A stretch of DNA of 64,000 nt from Paracoccus alcaliphilus (GTDB lineage: Bacteria; Pseudomonadota; Alphaproteobacteria; Rhodobacterales; Rhodobacteraceae), in contig NZ_CP067124.1 of assembly GCF_028553725.1 (NCBI RefSeq), positions 3,391,001-3,455,000 of the forward strand, read 5' to 3'. Under the pieces are notes generated by a model. It was given only the letters and a program-made list of their open reading frames with translations, made no database searches and was not told where the DNA came from. The position numbers and the translations under genes were made by a program. Positions 26,380 to 36,117 of this stretch are shown here, in pieces (position 1 is the stretch's first letter; the number at the start of each line of letters is the position of its first letter).

Positions 26380-27987
26380 TCACTTCGCCTCGAAACGGTC
26401 GCGCACCAGACGGTCCAGCGTCATCACGCCCCAGCCGGTCGCCCCCTTCGGCGCCAGATCCGTGGCCGAGGGCGGCAGCGCCACCCCGGCGATGTCGATA
26501 TGCGCCCATGGCTGCCCCTTGCGGACAAAGCGTTGCAGGAACTGCGCCGCCGTGATCGAGCCCGCCGGGCGCCCACCGGTATTTTTCATATCGGCCAGCC
26601 GCGACTTGATCAGCTTGTCATAGGCCGGGGCCAGCGGCAGACGCCATGCGCCCTCGCCCTCGGCCCTGGCGGCGGACAGGATCTGGCCCGCCAGCGCATC
26701 ATCGTTGCAAAACACCCCGGCATTGTCATGCCCCAGCGCGATGATGACCGCCCCGGTCAGCGTCGCAAGGTCGATCACCGCCGCAGGCTGAAAGCGGGTC
26801 TGCGCATACCAAAGCACATCGGCCAGAACCAGCCGGCCCTCGGCATCGGTATTGATGACTTCGATCGTGTCGCCCTTCATCGACTTCACGATATCGCCGG
26901 GACGTTGCGCGCGCCCGTCGGGCATGTTCTCGACCAGACCGACCAGCCCGACCACGTTCGCCTTGGCCCGGCGCAGGGCCAGCGTGCGCATGACGCCCGC
27001 CACGACACCGGCACCGCCCATGTCCATCGTCATCTCTTCCATGCCGGCGGCGGGCTTGATCGAGATGCCGCCGGTGTCGAACACCACGCCCTTGCCGACC
27101 AGCGCCAGCGGTGCCTCGTCGCCGCCGCCGTTCCAGCGCATGACCACCACCTTCGACGGCGTTTCGCTGCCCTGCCCCACGGCCAGCAGCGCGCGCATCC
27201 CCAGTTTTTGCAGCTCGTCCTCGTCCAGAACCTCGACGGTCAGGCCGATTTCCTCCATCGCCTTCAGCCGGTCGGCGAAATCGCTGGTGGTCAGGACGTT
27301 GGCCGGTTCATTGATCAGATCGCGGGTAAAGAACACCCCTTCGGCCACGGCGGCGGCATGGGTGGCCAGCTTGGCCTGCGCCTCGGGATCGCGGACCATG
27401 AAGGTCACGCGGGCGCTTTCCCCCACGCGCAGAGAAGCATCGCCTGCCGCATCCGCTCCGGTCTGCGCATCCGTCAGCCGGGCATCGTCAGCCGCGCCCT
27501 GACGCGACACGGCCTGCGGCGGCTCGGCCGGGGTGTCGGTGGCGGTGTCGGGTGCCGGATCATCCGATTCCCCCGCCCCGGTCTGATAGGCCGAAAAATC
27601 ATAGCCCCGCAGCGCCAGCCCCAGCGCGACATCCTGCGCCCGCCGGTGCCCGCCCGCCAGAACCAGCGTATGCACCTTGCCCAGACGTGCGCCGATGGCG
27701 GCACCGGCGCGGCGCGCATCCTGCGCGGTCGAGGAAGGCGGCAGCCAGATCAGTTGCAGCGCCTCGGCCTTCATCGCGGCGGGAAAGGCCAGTTCCAGCA
27801 CGCCGCCCGGCTTCATCGCCTTGCCCTGTTTCGAGGCCAGCGCCCTCAGCGCGGCCTCTCGTGCGGGGCGGGGCAGACCGGCGGGCAGACGTCCACCCGG
27901 CCCCAATATCAGCGCGACCCGCCCTTCATGCCCGGCCAGTTTATCGGTGGCGGTTTCGACGAAGGTGATCTCGACAGGCTGGGTCAT
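26380..27987 (-). CDS. pepA: Leucyl aminopeptidase (M17), with an unusual inter-domain insert
   Basis: 535-residue M17 peptidase, larger than the usual 480-500. The C-terminal catalytic domain is normal: [15 protein letters not shown], then MDMGGAGVV, and the metal-site signature [12 protein letters not shown] (about residue 390). The N-terminal domain binds DNA or other partners in some members. Between the two domains (about residues 145-185) lies a low-complexity stretch rich in Asp, Ala, Pro and Thr ([17 protein letters not shown]) that most family members lack. holC follows at four bases. It is divergent from lptF. Confidence 0.95.
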   Translation of the reverse strand: MTQPVEITFVETATDKLAGHEGRVALILGPGGRLPAGLPRPAREAALRALASKQGKAMKPGGVLELAFPAAMKAEALQLIWLPPSSTAQDARRAGAAIGARLGKVHTLVLAGGHRRAQDVALGLALRGYDFSAYQTGAGESDDPAPDTATDTPAEPPQAVSRQGAADDARLTDAQTGADAAGDASLRVGESARVTFMVRDPEAQAKLATHAAAVAEGVFFTRDLINEPANVLTTSDFADRLKAMEEIGLTVEVLDEDELQKLGMRALLAVGQGSETPSKVVVMRWNGGGDEAPLALVGKGVVFDTGGISIKPAAGMEEMTMDMGGAGVVAGVMRTLALRRAKANVVGLVGLVENMPDGRAQRPGDIVKSMKGDTIEVINTDAEGRLVLADVLWYAQTRFQPAAVIDLATLTGAVIIALGHDNAGVFCNDDALAGQILSAARAEGEGAWRLPLAPAYDKLIKSRLADMKNTGGRPAGSITAAQFLQRFVRKGQPWAHIDIAGVALPPSATDLAPKGATGWGVMTLDRLVRDRFEAK

Positions 27988-28104
27988 CCGAAGCTCCTTA
28001 CAATGCTGGCGCGAAGCCTAGCCATGTCGCGGACCCTTTTCCAGAGCCGCCCTTGTCGCTAATCAGGGCAGACCACCCCTTGCGCAAAGGCCCCTGTCCC
28101 CGCA

Positions 28105-29241
28105 ATGCCCCGGATCGACCGCTATATCCTCGGCCAGATGCTGACGCTGTTTGGCTTTTTCGCGCTGGTGCTGGTGTCGGTCTATTGGATCAACCGCGCA
28201 GTCAGCCTGTTCGACGATCTGCTGAACGATGGGCAGACGGCGCTGGTGGTGCTGGAATTCACCATGCTGACGCTGCCGCTGGTGATTTCGGTGGTCCTGC
28301 CGGTCGCGGCCTTCGCGGCGACGGCCTATGGCACCAACCGGCTGGCAGGCGAATCCGAGATGGTGGCGATGCAGGCGGCGGGTCTGTCGCCGTGGCGGCT
28401 GGCGCGGCCGATTCTGGTCTTTGGCCTGTCGGTCGGGATCATGGTGACGATTCTGGTGCACGGGCTGGTGCCGCTGGCCCGTGAAAGACTGGCCGAGCGT
28501 CAGACCGAGATCGCCGAGAACGTCACCGCGCAGTTCCTGCGCCCCGGTTCCTTCCAGTATCCGACCGACGGCATCACGCTGTTCATCCGCGACATCGCCA
28601 CCGATGGCCGCCTGCTGGACCTGTTCATCGAGGACGCGCGCAACCCCGACAACCAGATCACTTATACCTCGGAAGAGGCGCTGGTGGTGCGCACCGATAC
28701 CGGGCCGGTGCTGGTGCTGTTGCAGGGCATGGCGCAGACCCTGCGTTATCAGGGCGGGCGTCAGAATCTTGCGGTCACCCGCTTTTCCGAATTCAGCTAT
28801 GACATCGGCGAGATGATCTCGTCCAGCGACCGGCGCGGGCGCGATCTGCGCGATTATTCGACCTGGCGGCTGCTGACCCCCGATGCCGAACTGCTGGAGG
28901 CCACCGGCCGCACGCCCCCCGATGCCCGGCGCGAGGCGCATGAACGGCTGGCCCAACCGCTGCTGGCGCCCATCGCCGCCATGATCGGCTTTGCGACGCT
29001 GCTGATCGGGGGGTATTCGCGCTTTGGCGTCTGGCGGCAGGTGTTCTGGGCCATCCTCGGGCTGATCGCGGTGCAGTTTTTGACCAATGCCGCCGCCAAT
29101 GCCGCCGGGCGCGATCCGGCGATGTGGCCGCTGCTGTATCTGCCTGCAGCCTTCGGGGGGGCGCTTTGCGTCCTGCTGCTGTGGCTGGCGGCGCGGCCGC
29201 GACGATTGCCGGGATCTGCGGCTGGCGGGGTGCGGACATGA
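28105..29241 (+). CDS. lptF: LPS export ABC transporter permease
   Basis: 378 residues, inner-membrane permease of the Lpt machine that extracts lipopolysaccharide. Six hydrophobic helices are visible: three in residues 10-120, a periplasmic beta-jellyroll-like domain at about 130-260 (FIRDIATDGRLLDLFIEDAR), then three more helices. It starts the lptF-lptG-lptD-surA-pdxA-rsmA run; the stop overlaps the lptG start (ATGA). Confidence 0.95.
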   Translation: MPRIDRYILGQMLTLFGFFALVLVSVYWINRAVSLFDDLLNDGQTALVVLEFTMLTLPLVISVVLPVAAFAATAYGTNRLAGESEMVAMQAAGLSPWRLARPILVFGLSVGIMVTILVHGLVPLARERLAERQTEIAENVTAQFLRPGSFQYPTDGITLFIRDIATDGRLLDLFIEDARNPDNQITYTSEEALVVRTDTGPVLVLLQGMAQTLRYQGGRQNLAVTRFSEFSYDIGEMISSSDRRGRDLRDYSTWRLLTPDAELLEATGRTPPDARREAHERLAQPLLAPIAAMIGFATLLIGGYSRFGVWRQVFWAILGLIAVQFLTNAAANAAGRDPAMWPLLYLPAAFGGALCVLLLWLAARPRRLPGSAAGGVRT

Positions 29242-30347
29242 TCCTTGCGCGCTATGTCGCCCGCCGTTTTCTGCGCAGTTTCGGCCTGATCGCCGGGGTA
29301 TTCCTGCTGGTCCTGCTGCTGATCGACATGATCGAGATGATCCGCCGCTTTTCAGACCGCGATATCGGCCTGTCGGGTGCGGCGGGGCTGGCCGGGCTGA
29401 ACATCGCCGGCAGCTTCTATTCGATCCTGCCGCTGATGACGGTTCTGGGCGGGATCGCGCTGTTCCTGGGGCTGGCGCGCAGTTCGGAAATGGTGGCGAT
29501 CCGGGCCTCGGGGCGGTCGGCGCTGCGAGTGATCGCCGCGCCCGCCGTCACCGCCGCGCTGGTGGGGATGCTGGCCGTGGGGCTGCTGAACCCGCTGGTC
29601 GCCGTGACCGGCCAGCGCTATGACGAGGCCGTCGCCGCCATCGAAAGCAATGGCCGTCAGACCGTCTCGATCGGCGACAGCGCGGTCTGGATGCGGCAGG
29701 CGGTGCTGGAACGCGGGCAGGAATCGGGCCAGATCGTGATCCGCGCCGCCCGCGCCAGCCCGGAAGGCACCACGCTTTACGGCGCCACCTTCACCCTGTT
29801 CGACAATGAAAGCGGCCCGGTCCGGCGGATCGAGGCGCGCGAGGCCCGGCTGAAGCCCGGTGAATGGCAACTGACCGGCGTGACCGATTATCCGCTGGAT
29901 CAGCCCAATCCCGGCGCCTCGGCCCGCAGCAGCGCAACGCTGACGCTGGCCTCGGACCTGACCGCGCAGCGCATCCGCGAGGGCTTTGGCCGCCCCGAGG
30001 CAATCCCGGTCTGGCAATTGCCCACCTTCATCGGCGGGATGGAACGGGCGGGCTTTTCCGCCGCGCGCCACAAGGTCTGGTTCCAGATGGAGCTGGCCCG
30101 CCCGCTGCTGATGGCGGCGATGGTGGTGATCGCGGCGGCCTTTACCATGCGGCATGTACGCGGCACCAGCACCGGCGGCGCGGTGCTGATGGCCTTCGGT
30201 TCCGGGATCGGACTGTTCTTTCTGCGCAATCTGGCGCAGGTTCTGGGCGATAACGGACAGGTGACCCCGATGATGGCGGCATGGGGTCCGCCGCTGGTCG
30301 GGCTGCTGCTGGCCCTTGGGCTGATCCTGCAACGGGAGGACGGATGA
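29238..30347 (+). CDS. lptG: LPS export ABC transporter permease
   Basis: 369 residues, second permease of the Lpt inner-membrane complex, same six-helix layout as LptF with a periplasmic domain at about residues 130-260. The N-terminus MILARYVARRFLRSF is typical. The ATG at 29238 overlaps the lptF stop, and the lptG stop overlaps lptD in the same way. Together the overlaps imply tight translational coupling. Confidence 0.96.
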   Translation: MILARYVARRFLRSFGLIAGVFLLVLLLIDMIEMIRRFSDRDIGLSGAAGLAGLNIAGSFYSILPLMTVLGGIALFLGLARSSEMVAIRASGRSALRVIAAPAVTAALVGMLAVGLLNPLVAVTGQRYDEAVAAIESNGRQTVSIGDSAVWMRQAVLERGQESGQIVIRAARASPEGTTLYGATFTLFDNESGPVRRIEAREARLKPGEWQLTGVTDYPLDQPNPGASARSSATLTLASDLTAQRIREGFGRPEAIPVWQLPTFIGGMERAGFSAARHKVWFQMELARPLLMAAMVVIAAAFTMRHVRGTSTGGAVLMAFGSGIGLFFLRNLAQVLGDNGQVTPMMAAWGPPLVGLLLALGLILQREDG

Positions 30348-32719
30348 CGGGCCTTGCGCTGAACCGGCTGAGACGCGCCACCGCGCTGGCGGGGCTGACG
30401 GCGGCGGCCTTGCTGCCGCCGACCCTGCCCGCCTTTGCGCAGCAGGTGATGGATGAGATCTCGGGCAGCGCCCAGTCGTTGCTGTTCAGGGACGATGCCG
30501 AGCCGGCGCTGGCCCCGACCGCCAACCGTCTGGGGCACATGACCTATGGCGACCGCACGCCGACCGCCTTCGATCTGGAAACGGCCGAGCCCAGCCGCAA
30601 CGTGACCCTGCCCGGCACCCCATCCGGGGAAGGCAGCGCCGCCACTGTTCTGGCCGACAGCGTGACGCTTCAGGGCGACCGCACGCTGATCGCGTCGGGC
30701 GGGGTGGTGGTCTGGCATCAGGGCACGCGGCTGGTGGCCTCGCGGATCGTGGTCGATGGCGAAACGCGGGCACTGACAATCGAGGGTCCGATCCACCTGA
30801 CGCGACCCGACGCGACCGATGCCGATTCCGAGGCGATCCTGATCGCCGATTCCGCCCAGTTGGACGGCGAATTGCAGGACGGCATCATTCGCGGCGCCCG
30901 GCTGGTGCTGGCCCGCGAACTGCAACTTGCCGCGCGTGTGGCCGAGCGCAGTCAGGGCGGCCGTTTCACCGAATTGCGGCAGGTCGTGGCCTCGTCCTGC
31001 CAGATCTGCGCCTCGGACCCGACGCCCCTGTGGGAAATCCGCGCCAGATCCATCCTTCACGATGCCGAGCAGCGCATGATCCACCTGTCGCATCCGCAAC
31101 TGCGCGCCTTCGGCGTGCCTCTGGGCGGGCTGCCCTTTACCGTCACCGCCCCCGATCCCACGGTCGAGCGAATGTCGGGCTTTCTGCAACCGCAGTTCCG
31201 CACCACCTCGAAACTGGGCTTCGGCATCAAGCTTCCCTATTTCCAGACGCTTGGCGATCACGCCGATCTGACGATCACACCCTATCTGTCGGCCAGCCGC
31301 ACCCGCACGCTGGAACTGCGCTATCGCCACGCCTTCCAGACCGGCGCGATGGTCTGGAGCGGCGCAGTCACCCGCGACGACATCAATCCCGGCGAAACCC
31401 GCGGCTATCTGTTCGGCAATGCCATGTTCGAGCTGCCGCGTGGCTATACGCTGGGGGTGCAGGTGCAGACGGCCAGCGATCGCGGCTATCTGCTGGATTA
31501 CGGCGTCGCCGATGCCGACCGGCTGTGGAGCGGGCTGACCCTGACCCGCGTGCGCCGCGACAAGATGGTGTTCGGGCGGGTCGGCAATTACCACTCGCTG
31601 CGCGATGACGAAGATAACGCCACCTCTCCGGCGCAGGTGGCCGATGTGCTGTGGCTGCGCCGCTTCACCCCCAACCTGATCGGCGGAGAGGCGCTGATGG
31701 AATGGTCGGTCCACGCGCATCGCCGCCCCTCGGACGACAACGGTCCAAATGGTCGCGACATGGCGCGGGGGTCTTTCGGGCTGGACTGGCGCCGGTCCGA
31801 GATCCTGCCGGGCGGCGTGCTGGGCGCGGCACTGATGGGGCTGGACGCGGATATCTATCGCATCGCGCAGGACAATGACTTTGACGATCTGGTCACCCGC
31901 ATCGACCCGATGATCGGGGTCGAACTGCGCTGGCCGCTGATCGGTCACAGCGCGGGCGCCACCCATCTGGTCGAACCGGTCGCGCAGATCCTGTGGTCGC
32001 CACGCGGTCAGGACGACGACATCCCCAACGAGGACAGCCGCCTGATCGAATTCGACGAGGGCAACCTGTTTTCGGACAACCGCTTTCCCGGCTGGGATGC
32101 GCGCGAAACCGGGCTGCGCGCGAATCTGGGCATCAGCTGGACCCGGATCGACCCCGCCGGGTGGTCGCTTGGCATGACCGCCGGCCGGGTCTTTCGCAGC
32201 CATCACGAGGAAAACTTTCCCGATGGATCACCTCTGGCCGGGCGCAAATCCGACTGGCTGGTGGCGGCCAATTACGACAGCGGCAAGGGGCTGGCGCTGG
32301 TCAACCGCTCGCTGTTCAACGATTCGCTGGAATTTTCGCGCAACGAATTGCGGGTCGGCTGGCTGCGCGAGGATCTGCAACTGTCCGCCGGGCATCTGTG
32401 GATCGACGGCGATCAGGACGAGGGCCGCACCAGCGATATCAACGAGGTGACGGCGAATATCGGCTGGCAGATCGCGGATGGCTGGTGGGGATCGGCGGAA
32501 ACACGCTATGATTTCTCGGCCGAACGGGCGCAGCGGGCTTCGCTGGATGTGACCTATCGCAACGAATGTCTGGCACTCGAGATGGGGCTGAGCCGCCGTT
32601 TCACCCGCACCGATACGGTCACGCCGGAAACCAGCTTCGATCTGTCGGTGCGTCTGGGCGGCTTCGGGGCGCAGAAAGTCGGTCCGGGCACAGTGGCGCG
32701 TCGCAGTTGCTTGCGTTAG
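30344..32719 (+). CDS. lptD: LPS-assembly outer-membrane protein
   Basis: 791 residues with a signal peptide (cleavage probably after PAFA, about residue 32). An OstA-like beta-jellyroll follows (about residues 95-230), then a large C-terminal beta-barrel ending RRSCLR. LptD inserts lipopolysaccharide into the outer leaflet with LptE. Cys residues at SSCQICAS and near the C-terminus (NECLALE, RRSCL) could form the disulfides needed for maturation. It starts on the lptG stop (ATGA). surA, the chaperone for such barrels, follows. Confidence 0.95.
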   Translation: MTGLALNRLRRATALAGLTAAALLPPTLPAFAQQVMDEISGSAQSLLFRDDAEPALAPTANRLGHMTYGDRTPTAFDLETAEPSRNVTLPGTPSGEGSAATVLADSVTLQGDRTLIASGGVVVWHQGTRLVASRIVVDGETRALTIEGPIHLTRPDATDADSEAILIADSAQLDGELQDGIIRGARLVLARELQLAARVAERSQGGRFTELRQVVASSCQICASDPTPLWEIRARSILHDAEQRMIHLSHPQLRAFGVPLGGLPFTVTAPDPTVERMSGFLQPQFRTTSKLGFGIKLPYFQTLGDHADLTITPYLSASRTRTLELRYRHAFQTGAMVWSGAVTRDDINPGETRGYLFGNAMFELPRGYTLGVQVQTASDRGYLLDYGVADADRLWSGLTLTRVRRDKMVFGRVGNYHSLRDDEDNATSPAQVADVLWLRRFTPNLIGGEALMEWSVHAHRRPSDDNGPNGRDMARGSFGLDWRRSEILPGGVLGAALMGLDADIYRIAQDNDFDDLVTRIDPMIGVELRWPLIGHSAGATHLVEPVAQILWSPRGQDDDIPNEDSRLIEFDEGNLFSDNRFPGWDARETGLRANLGISWTRIDPAGWSLGMTAGRVFRSHHEENFPDGSPLAGRKSDWLVAANYDSGKGLALVNRSLFNDSLEFSRNELRVGWLREDLQLSAGHLWIDGDQDEGRTSDINEVTANIGWQIADGWWGSAETRYDFSAERAQRASLDVTYRNECLALEMGLSRRFTRTDTVTPETSFDLSVRLGGFGAQKVGPGTVARRSCLR

Positions 32720-32751
32720 TCTGGCGCGAAAGAACGAATTGGGGGCAGCAG

Positions 32752-34029
32752 ATGCGGCATTTCCTTTCCAGCATCGCCTTGGCGGCGACGATCGGCCTCG
32801 GGGCCCCGGCTGCGGGCTGGGCGCAGAACCTGTTTCAGCCGGTGGTCTATGTCAATGACGGCGCCGTCACCCGCTATGAGATCGACCAGCGGGTGCGATT
32901 CATGCGGCTGCTGGGCGCGCCCAACACCACCGCGGCCGAGGCCGAAGAGGAGTTGATCAACGACCGGCTGCGCCTTTACGCCGCCCGGTTGCGGGGAATC
33001 GAGGCATCGGACGAAAGCGTGCAGCGGGGGCTGGAGGAATTCGCCAGCCGCGCGGGCATGAGCGCGGATGAATTCACCCAGGCTCTGGCCCAAAGCGGGA
33101 TCGAACGGCAGGTGTTTCGCGATTTCGTCTCGGCCGGGATCGTCTGGCGCGGCGTGGTGGGCCAGACGGTGCTGCCCATGGTCGATGTCAGCGATGCCGA
33201 GATCGATCAGGAACTGAAGCGCCGGATCGAAACCCCGATCATCACCCGCGTTCTGTTGTCGGAACTGATCATCCCCGCGCCCGAAGGCCAGGAAGGTCAG
33301 GCGATGGAGATCGCCACGGGCATCGCGCGCTCGAACCCGTCCAGCGCGCAATTCGCATCAGCCGCGCAGCAATATTCCGCCGCTCCTTCGGCCGAGGCAG
33401 GCGGACGGCTCGAATGGGTCAATCTGGACAACCTGCCGCCGACGTTGCGCCCGGTGATCCTGTCGATGGCCCCCGGCCAGACCAGCCAGCCGCTGACGGT
33501 GCCGGGCGCGGTGGTGCTGTTCCACATGCGCGATCAGGCGGGCACGCTGCGCCCGGGCGCGCGCGAACAGGTGCTGGACTACATGACGCTGCGCATGGGT
33601 TCAGCCTCCGAGGCCGCCGCACTTGCCGCCCGGCTGCGCTATTGCAACGACCTCTATCTGCAGGTCAGCCCCGAGGCCTCTGCCCAGATCCAGCGCCAGA
33701 CCCTGTCGCAGAACCAGATCCCGACGCTGATCGCCACGCAACTGGCCTCGATGGACCCCGATGAGGCATCGGTCGTCAATTACGGCAACGCCGCCGATCT
33801 GGTGATGCTGTGCTCGCGCCAGCCCGCGCTGCTGGCCTCGGGTTCGGGTGATGACGATATCGCGGTTACTGCCGAAGCCCCCGACGGGGTCGAGGCCGCG
33901 GTACCCAGCCCCGACGGCCTGCCCGACCGCGAATCGGTGCGCAGCGAGTTGTTCAACCGCAAGGCCAATGCCGCCGCCGACGCCTATCTGGCCGAGTTGC
34001 GCGCCGATGCGGTCATCCGCCGCCCATGA
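32752..34029 (+). CDS. surA: Periplasmic chaperone / peptidyl-prolyl isomerase
   Basis: 425 residues with a signal peptide (cleaved after GWAQ, about residue 24). The N-terminal SurA-type helical domain starts with YVNDGAVTRYEIDQRVRFM. A parvulin-like region is seen at about residues 165-270 (ITRVLLSELIIPAP, then GRLEWVNLDNLP). The C-terminal part has a low-complexity segment before the last helix. It helps outer-membrane proteins fold; its place after lptD is well conserved. GGGGGCAGC precedes the ATG; the stop overlaps pdxA. Confidence 0.9.
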   Translation: MRHFLSSIALAATIGLGAPAAGWAQNLFQPVVYVNDGAVTRYEIDQRVRFMRLLGAPNTTAAEAEEELINDRLRLYAARLRGIEASDESVQRGLEEFASRAGMSADEFTQALAQSGIERQVFRDFVSAGIVWRGVVGQTVLPMVDVSDAEIDQELKRRIETPIITRVLLSELIIPAPEGQEGQAMEIATGIARSNPSSAQFASAAQQYSAAPSAEAGGRLEWVNLDNLPPTLRPVILSMAPGQTSQPLTVPGAVVLFHMRDQAGTLRPGAREQVLDYMTLRMGSASEAAALAARLRYCNDLYLQVSPEASAQIQRQTLSQNQIPTLIATQLASMDPDEASVVNYGNAADLVMLCSRQPALLASGSGDDDIAVTAEAPDGVEAAVPSPDGLPDRESVRSELFNRKANAAADAYLAELRADAVIRRP

Positions 34030-35012
34030 GCCCGGCCCGCCAGCCTGCGACGCCCCGCATCATCCTGACCTGCGGCGAACCTGCGGGCATCGGCCCCGAA
34101 CTCGCCCCGCTGGCACTGGCCGGCGGGGTCGATTTCCTCTGGCTGGGCGATCCGCGCCACCTGCCCGCAAACACCGCTTTCACCGAGATTTCGAACCCCG
34201 CCGATCCGGTTCCCGCAGGCCATCTGCCGGTGCTGCGCCACGATTTTCCTGGCCCCGCCCGCCCCGGCCAGCCCGACCCGGCCAATGCCGCCGCGGTGAT
34301 CGAGGTCATCGCCCGCGCCACCGATCTGGTGATGCAGGGACAGGCCGCCGCCATCACCACCCTGCCGATCAACAAGCAGGCGCTGAAAGAGGGCGCGGGC
34401 TTTGCCTTCCCCGGCCATACCGAATATCTGGCGCATCTGGCGGGCGATGTGCCGGTGGCGATGATGCTGGCCTCGACCACCATCGACCCGCCCTGCCGGG
34501 TGGTGCCCGCCACCATTCATATCCCGCTCGAGGACGTCCCCGCCGCGCTGACGCCCGAACTGCTGGAACAGGTGATCCGCATCACCCATGCCGCGATGAT
34601 CCGCGATTTCGGCATCCCCGCCCCGCGAATCGCGCTGGCCGGGCTGAACCCGCATGCGGGCGAAGGCGGCACGATGGGCAGGCAGGAACAGGACATGATC
34701 CGCCCGTTGGCCGAACGCCTGCGCGCCGAGGGCATCACGCTGACCGGCCCCCTGCCCGCCGACACCATGTTCCACGCCCCGGCCCGCACAGGTTACGACG
34801 CCGCCATCTGCACCTATCACGATCAGGCCCTGATCCCGATCAAGACGCTGGATTTCGCGGGCGGTGTGAATGTGACCCTCGGCCTGCCCTTCATCCGCAC
34901 CTCGCCCGACCACGGCACCGCCTTCGATATCGCAGGCCTGGGTCGCGCCGATCCCACCTCGACCATCGCCGCCCTGCGCACGGCCCGCGACATGGCAGCA
35001 AACCGCGAATGA
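34026..35012 (+). CDS. pdxA: 4-hydroxythreonine-4-phosphate dehydrogenase
   Basis: 328 residues, an NAD-dependent enzyme of pyridoxal phosphate synthesis. The early EPAGIGPEL block, the metal-binding His in FPGHTEYLA (about residue 139), NPHAGEGG (about 213), the YHDQALIPIKT block (about 263) and DHGTAFDIAG (about 295) are all present. Its ATG overlaps the surA stop. The surA-pdxA-rsmA order is conserved in many Proteobacteria. Confidence 0.97.
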   Translation: MSPARQPATPRIILTCGEPAGIGPELAPLALAGGVDFLWLGDPRHLPANTAFTEISNPADPVPAGHLPVLRHDFPGPARPGQPDPANAAAVIEVIARATDLVMQGQAAAITTLPINKQALKEGAGFAFPGHTEYLAHLAGDVPVAMMLASTTIDPPCRVVPATIHIPLEDVPAALTPELLEQVIRITHAAMIRDFGIPAPRIALAGLNPHAGEGGTMGRQEQDMIRPLAERLRAEGITLTGPLPADTMFHAPARTGYDAAICTYHDQALIPIKTLDFAGGVNVTLGLPFIRTSPDHGTAFDIAGLGRADPTSTIAALRTARDMAANRE

Positions 35013-35041
35013 CCCATCTTTGGTGTAAAAATATCCCGGCG
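35011..35041 (+). repeat. Dispersed intergenic repeat, copy 3 (no hairpin)
   Basis: CATCTTTGGTGTAAAAATAT followed by CCCGGCG, between pdxA and rsmA. It matches the core of the repeat at 22427, without the G/C hairpin half. Confidence 0.65.
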
Positions 35042-35094
35042 AAAGCTTGCCGCCTCGCGCGACGCCGGCTCGTGCACTCCCCGGCCTTGCCCCG

Positions 35095-35955
35095 ATGAGC
35101 ACGATCGACAACCTGCCCCCGCTGCGCGACGTCATCTCCCGCCACGAGCTGCGGGCGAAAAAGCAGCTTGGCCAGAATTTCCTGCTGGACCTGAACCTGA
35201 CCGCCAAGATCGCGCGACAGGCGGGCGACCTGACACAATGCGACGTGCTGGAAATCGGCCCCGGCCCCGGCGGCCTGACCCGGGGCCTGCTGGCCGAAGG
35301 CGCGCGCCACGTCCTCGCCATCGAAAAGGACAGCCGCGCCCTGCCCGCTCTGGCCGAGATCGCCGCGGCATATCCGAACCGGCTGACGGTCATGCAGGGC
35401 GACGCGCTGAAGATCGATCCGCTGCCGCATCTGACCCCGCCAATCCGCATCGCCGCGAATCTGCCCTATAATATCGGCACCGAATTGCTGATCCGCTGGC
35501 TGACACCGCCGGAATGGCCGCCCTTCTGGGATTCGCTGACACTGATGTTCCAGAAAGAGGTCGCCGAACGGATCACGGCCCGGCCCGGCTCCAAAGCCTA
35601 TGGCCGACTGGCGCTTCTCGCCCAATGGCGCTGCGAGGCAAGGATCGCCATGATGCTGCCACCCGAAGCCTTCGTGCCCGCCCCCAAGGTCCATTCCGCC
35701 GTGGTCCACCTGACGGCCCTGCCCCAGCCGCGCCATCCCGCAGATCCGGCGGTCCTGTCGCGCGTCACCGCCGCCGCCTTCAACCAGCGCCGCAAGATGC
35801 TGCGCGCCAGCCTGCGCGGCCTGCATCCCGACATCGAGCCGCTGCTCGAATCGGTGGGCATCGCCCCCACCGCGCGCGCGGAAGAGATCGGCCTGCAACA
35901 GTTCTGCGCCCTCGCCACAGCCCTGAAACAGGCAGGCCCCGGCGCATCACGCTGA
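35095..35955 (+). CDS. rsmA: 16S rRNA (adenine(1518)-N(6)/adenine(1519)-N(6))-dimethyltransferase
   Basis: 286 residues, dimethylating two adenines in helix 45 of 16S rRNA. The N-terminal [11 protein letters not shown] block, the SAM-binding [14 protein letters not shown] motif (about residue 60) and the [10 protein letters not shown] catalytic motif (about 122) are present. The ATG at 35095 gives the usual [10 protein letters not shown] start; an earlier in-frame start lies in the repeat region and is less likely. It ends the lptF-rsmA run. Confidence 0.97.
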   Translation: MSTIDNLPPLRDVISRHELRAKKQLGQNFLLDLNLTAKIARQAGDLTQCDVLEIGPGPGGLTRGLLAEGARHVLAIEKDSRALPALAEIAAAYPNRLTVMQGDALKIDPLPHLTPPIRIAANLPYNIGTELLIRWLTPPEWPPFWDSLTLMFQKEVAERITARPGSKAYGRLALLAQWRCEARIAMMLPPEAFVPAPKVHSAVVHLTALPQPRHPADPAVLSRVTAAAFNQRRKMLRASLRGLHPDIEPLLESVGIAPTARAEEIGLQQFCALATALKQAGPGASR

Positions 35956-35981
35956 CAGCCTGCGCCCCGGCAGAGGGGGCA

Positions 35982-36016
35982 AGCCTCGCCAACCCCGTCG
36001 AGGGGTTGGCGAGGCT
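35982..36016. terminator. Perfect 15-bp hairpin after rsmA
   Basis: AGCCTCGCCAACCCC, loop of five bases, and its exact complement GGGGTTGGCGAGGCT. It starts 26 bases after the rsmA stop. There is no T-run on either side, so it may act as an mRNA-stabilising or pausing structure rather than a classical terminator. Confidence 0.6.
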
Positions 36017-36058
36017 GGGGGCAAAGCCCCCGCGCATATCCGCACCCTTTGAGATGAC

Positions 36059-36090
36059 AAAGGCCCGCCGGATCATGGCGGGCCTTGTTA
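36059..36090. terminator. Bidirectional terminator between rsmA and the DUF4167 gene
   Basis: Stem AAGGCCCGCC / GGCGGGCCTT with a 7-base loop, short T-runs on both strands. It sits between two convergent genes, 28 bases from the end of the DUF4167 gene. Confidence 0.8.
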
Positions 36091-36117
36091 TCTGGTCGTT
36101 TGGAACCTGGGCGACGC

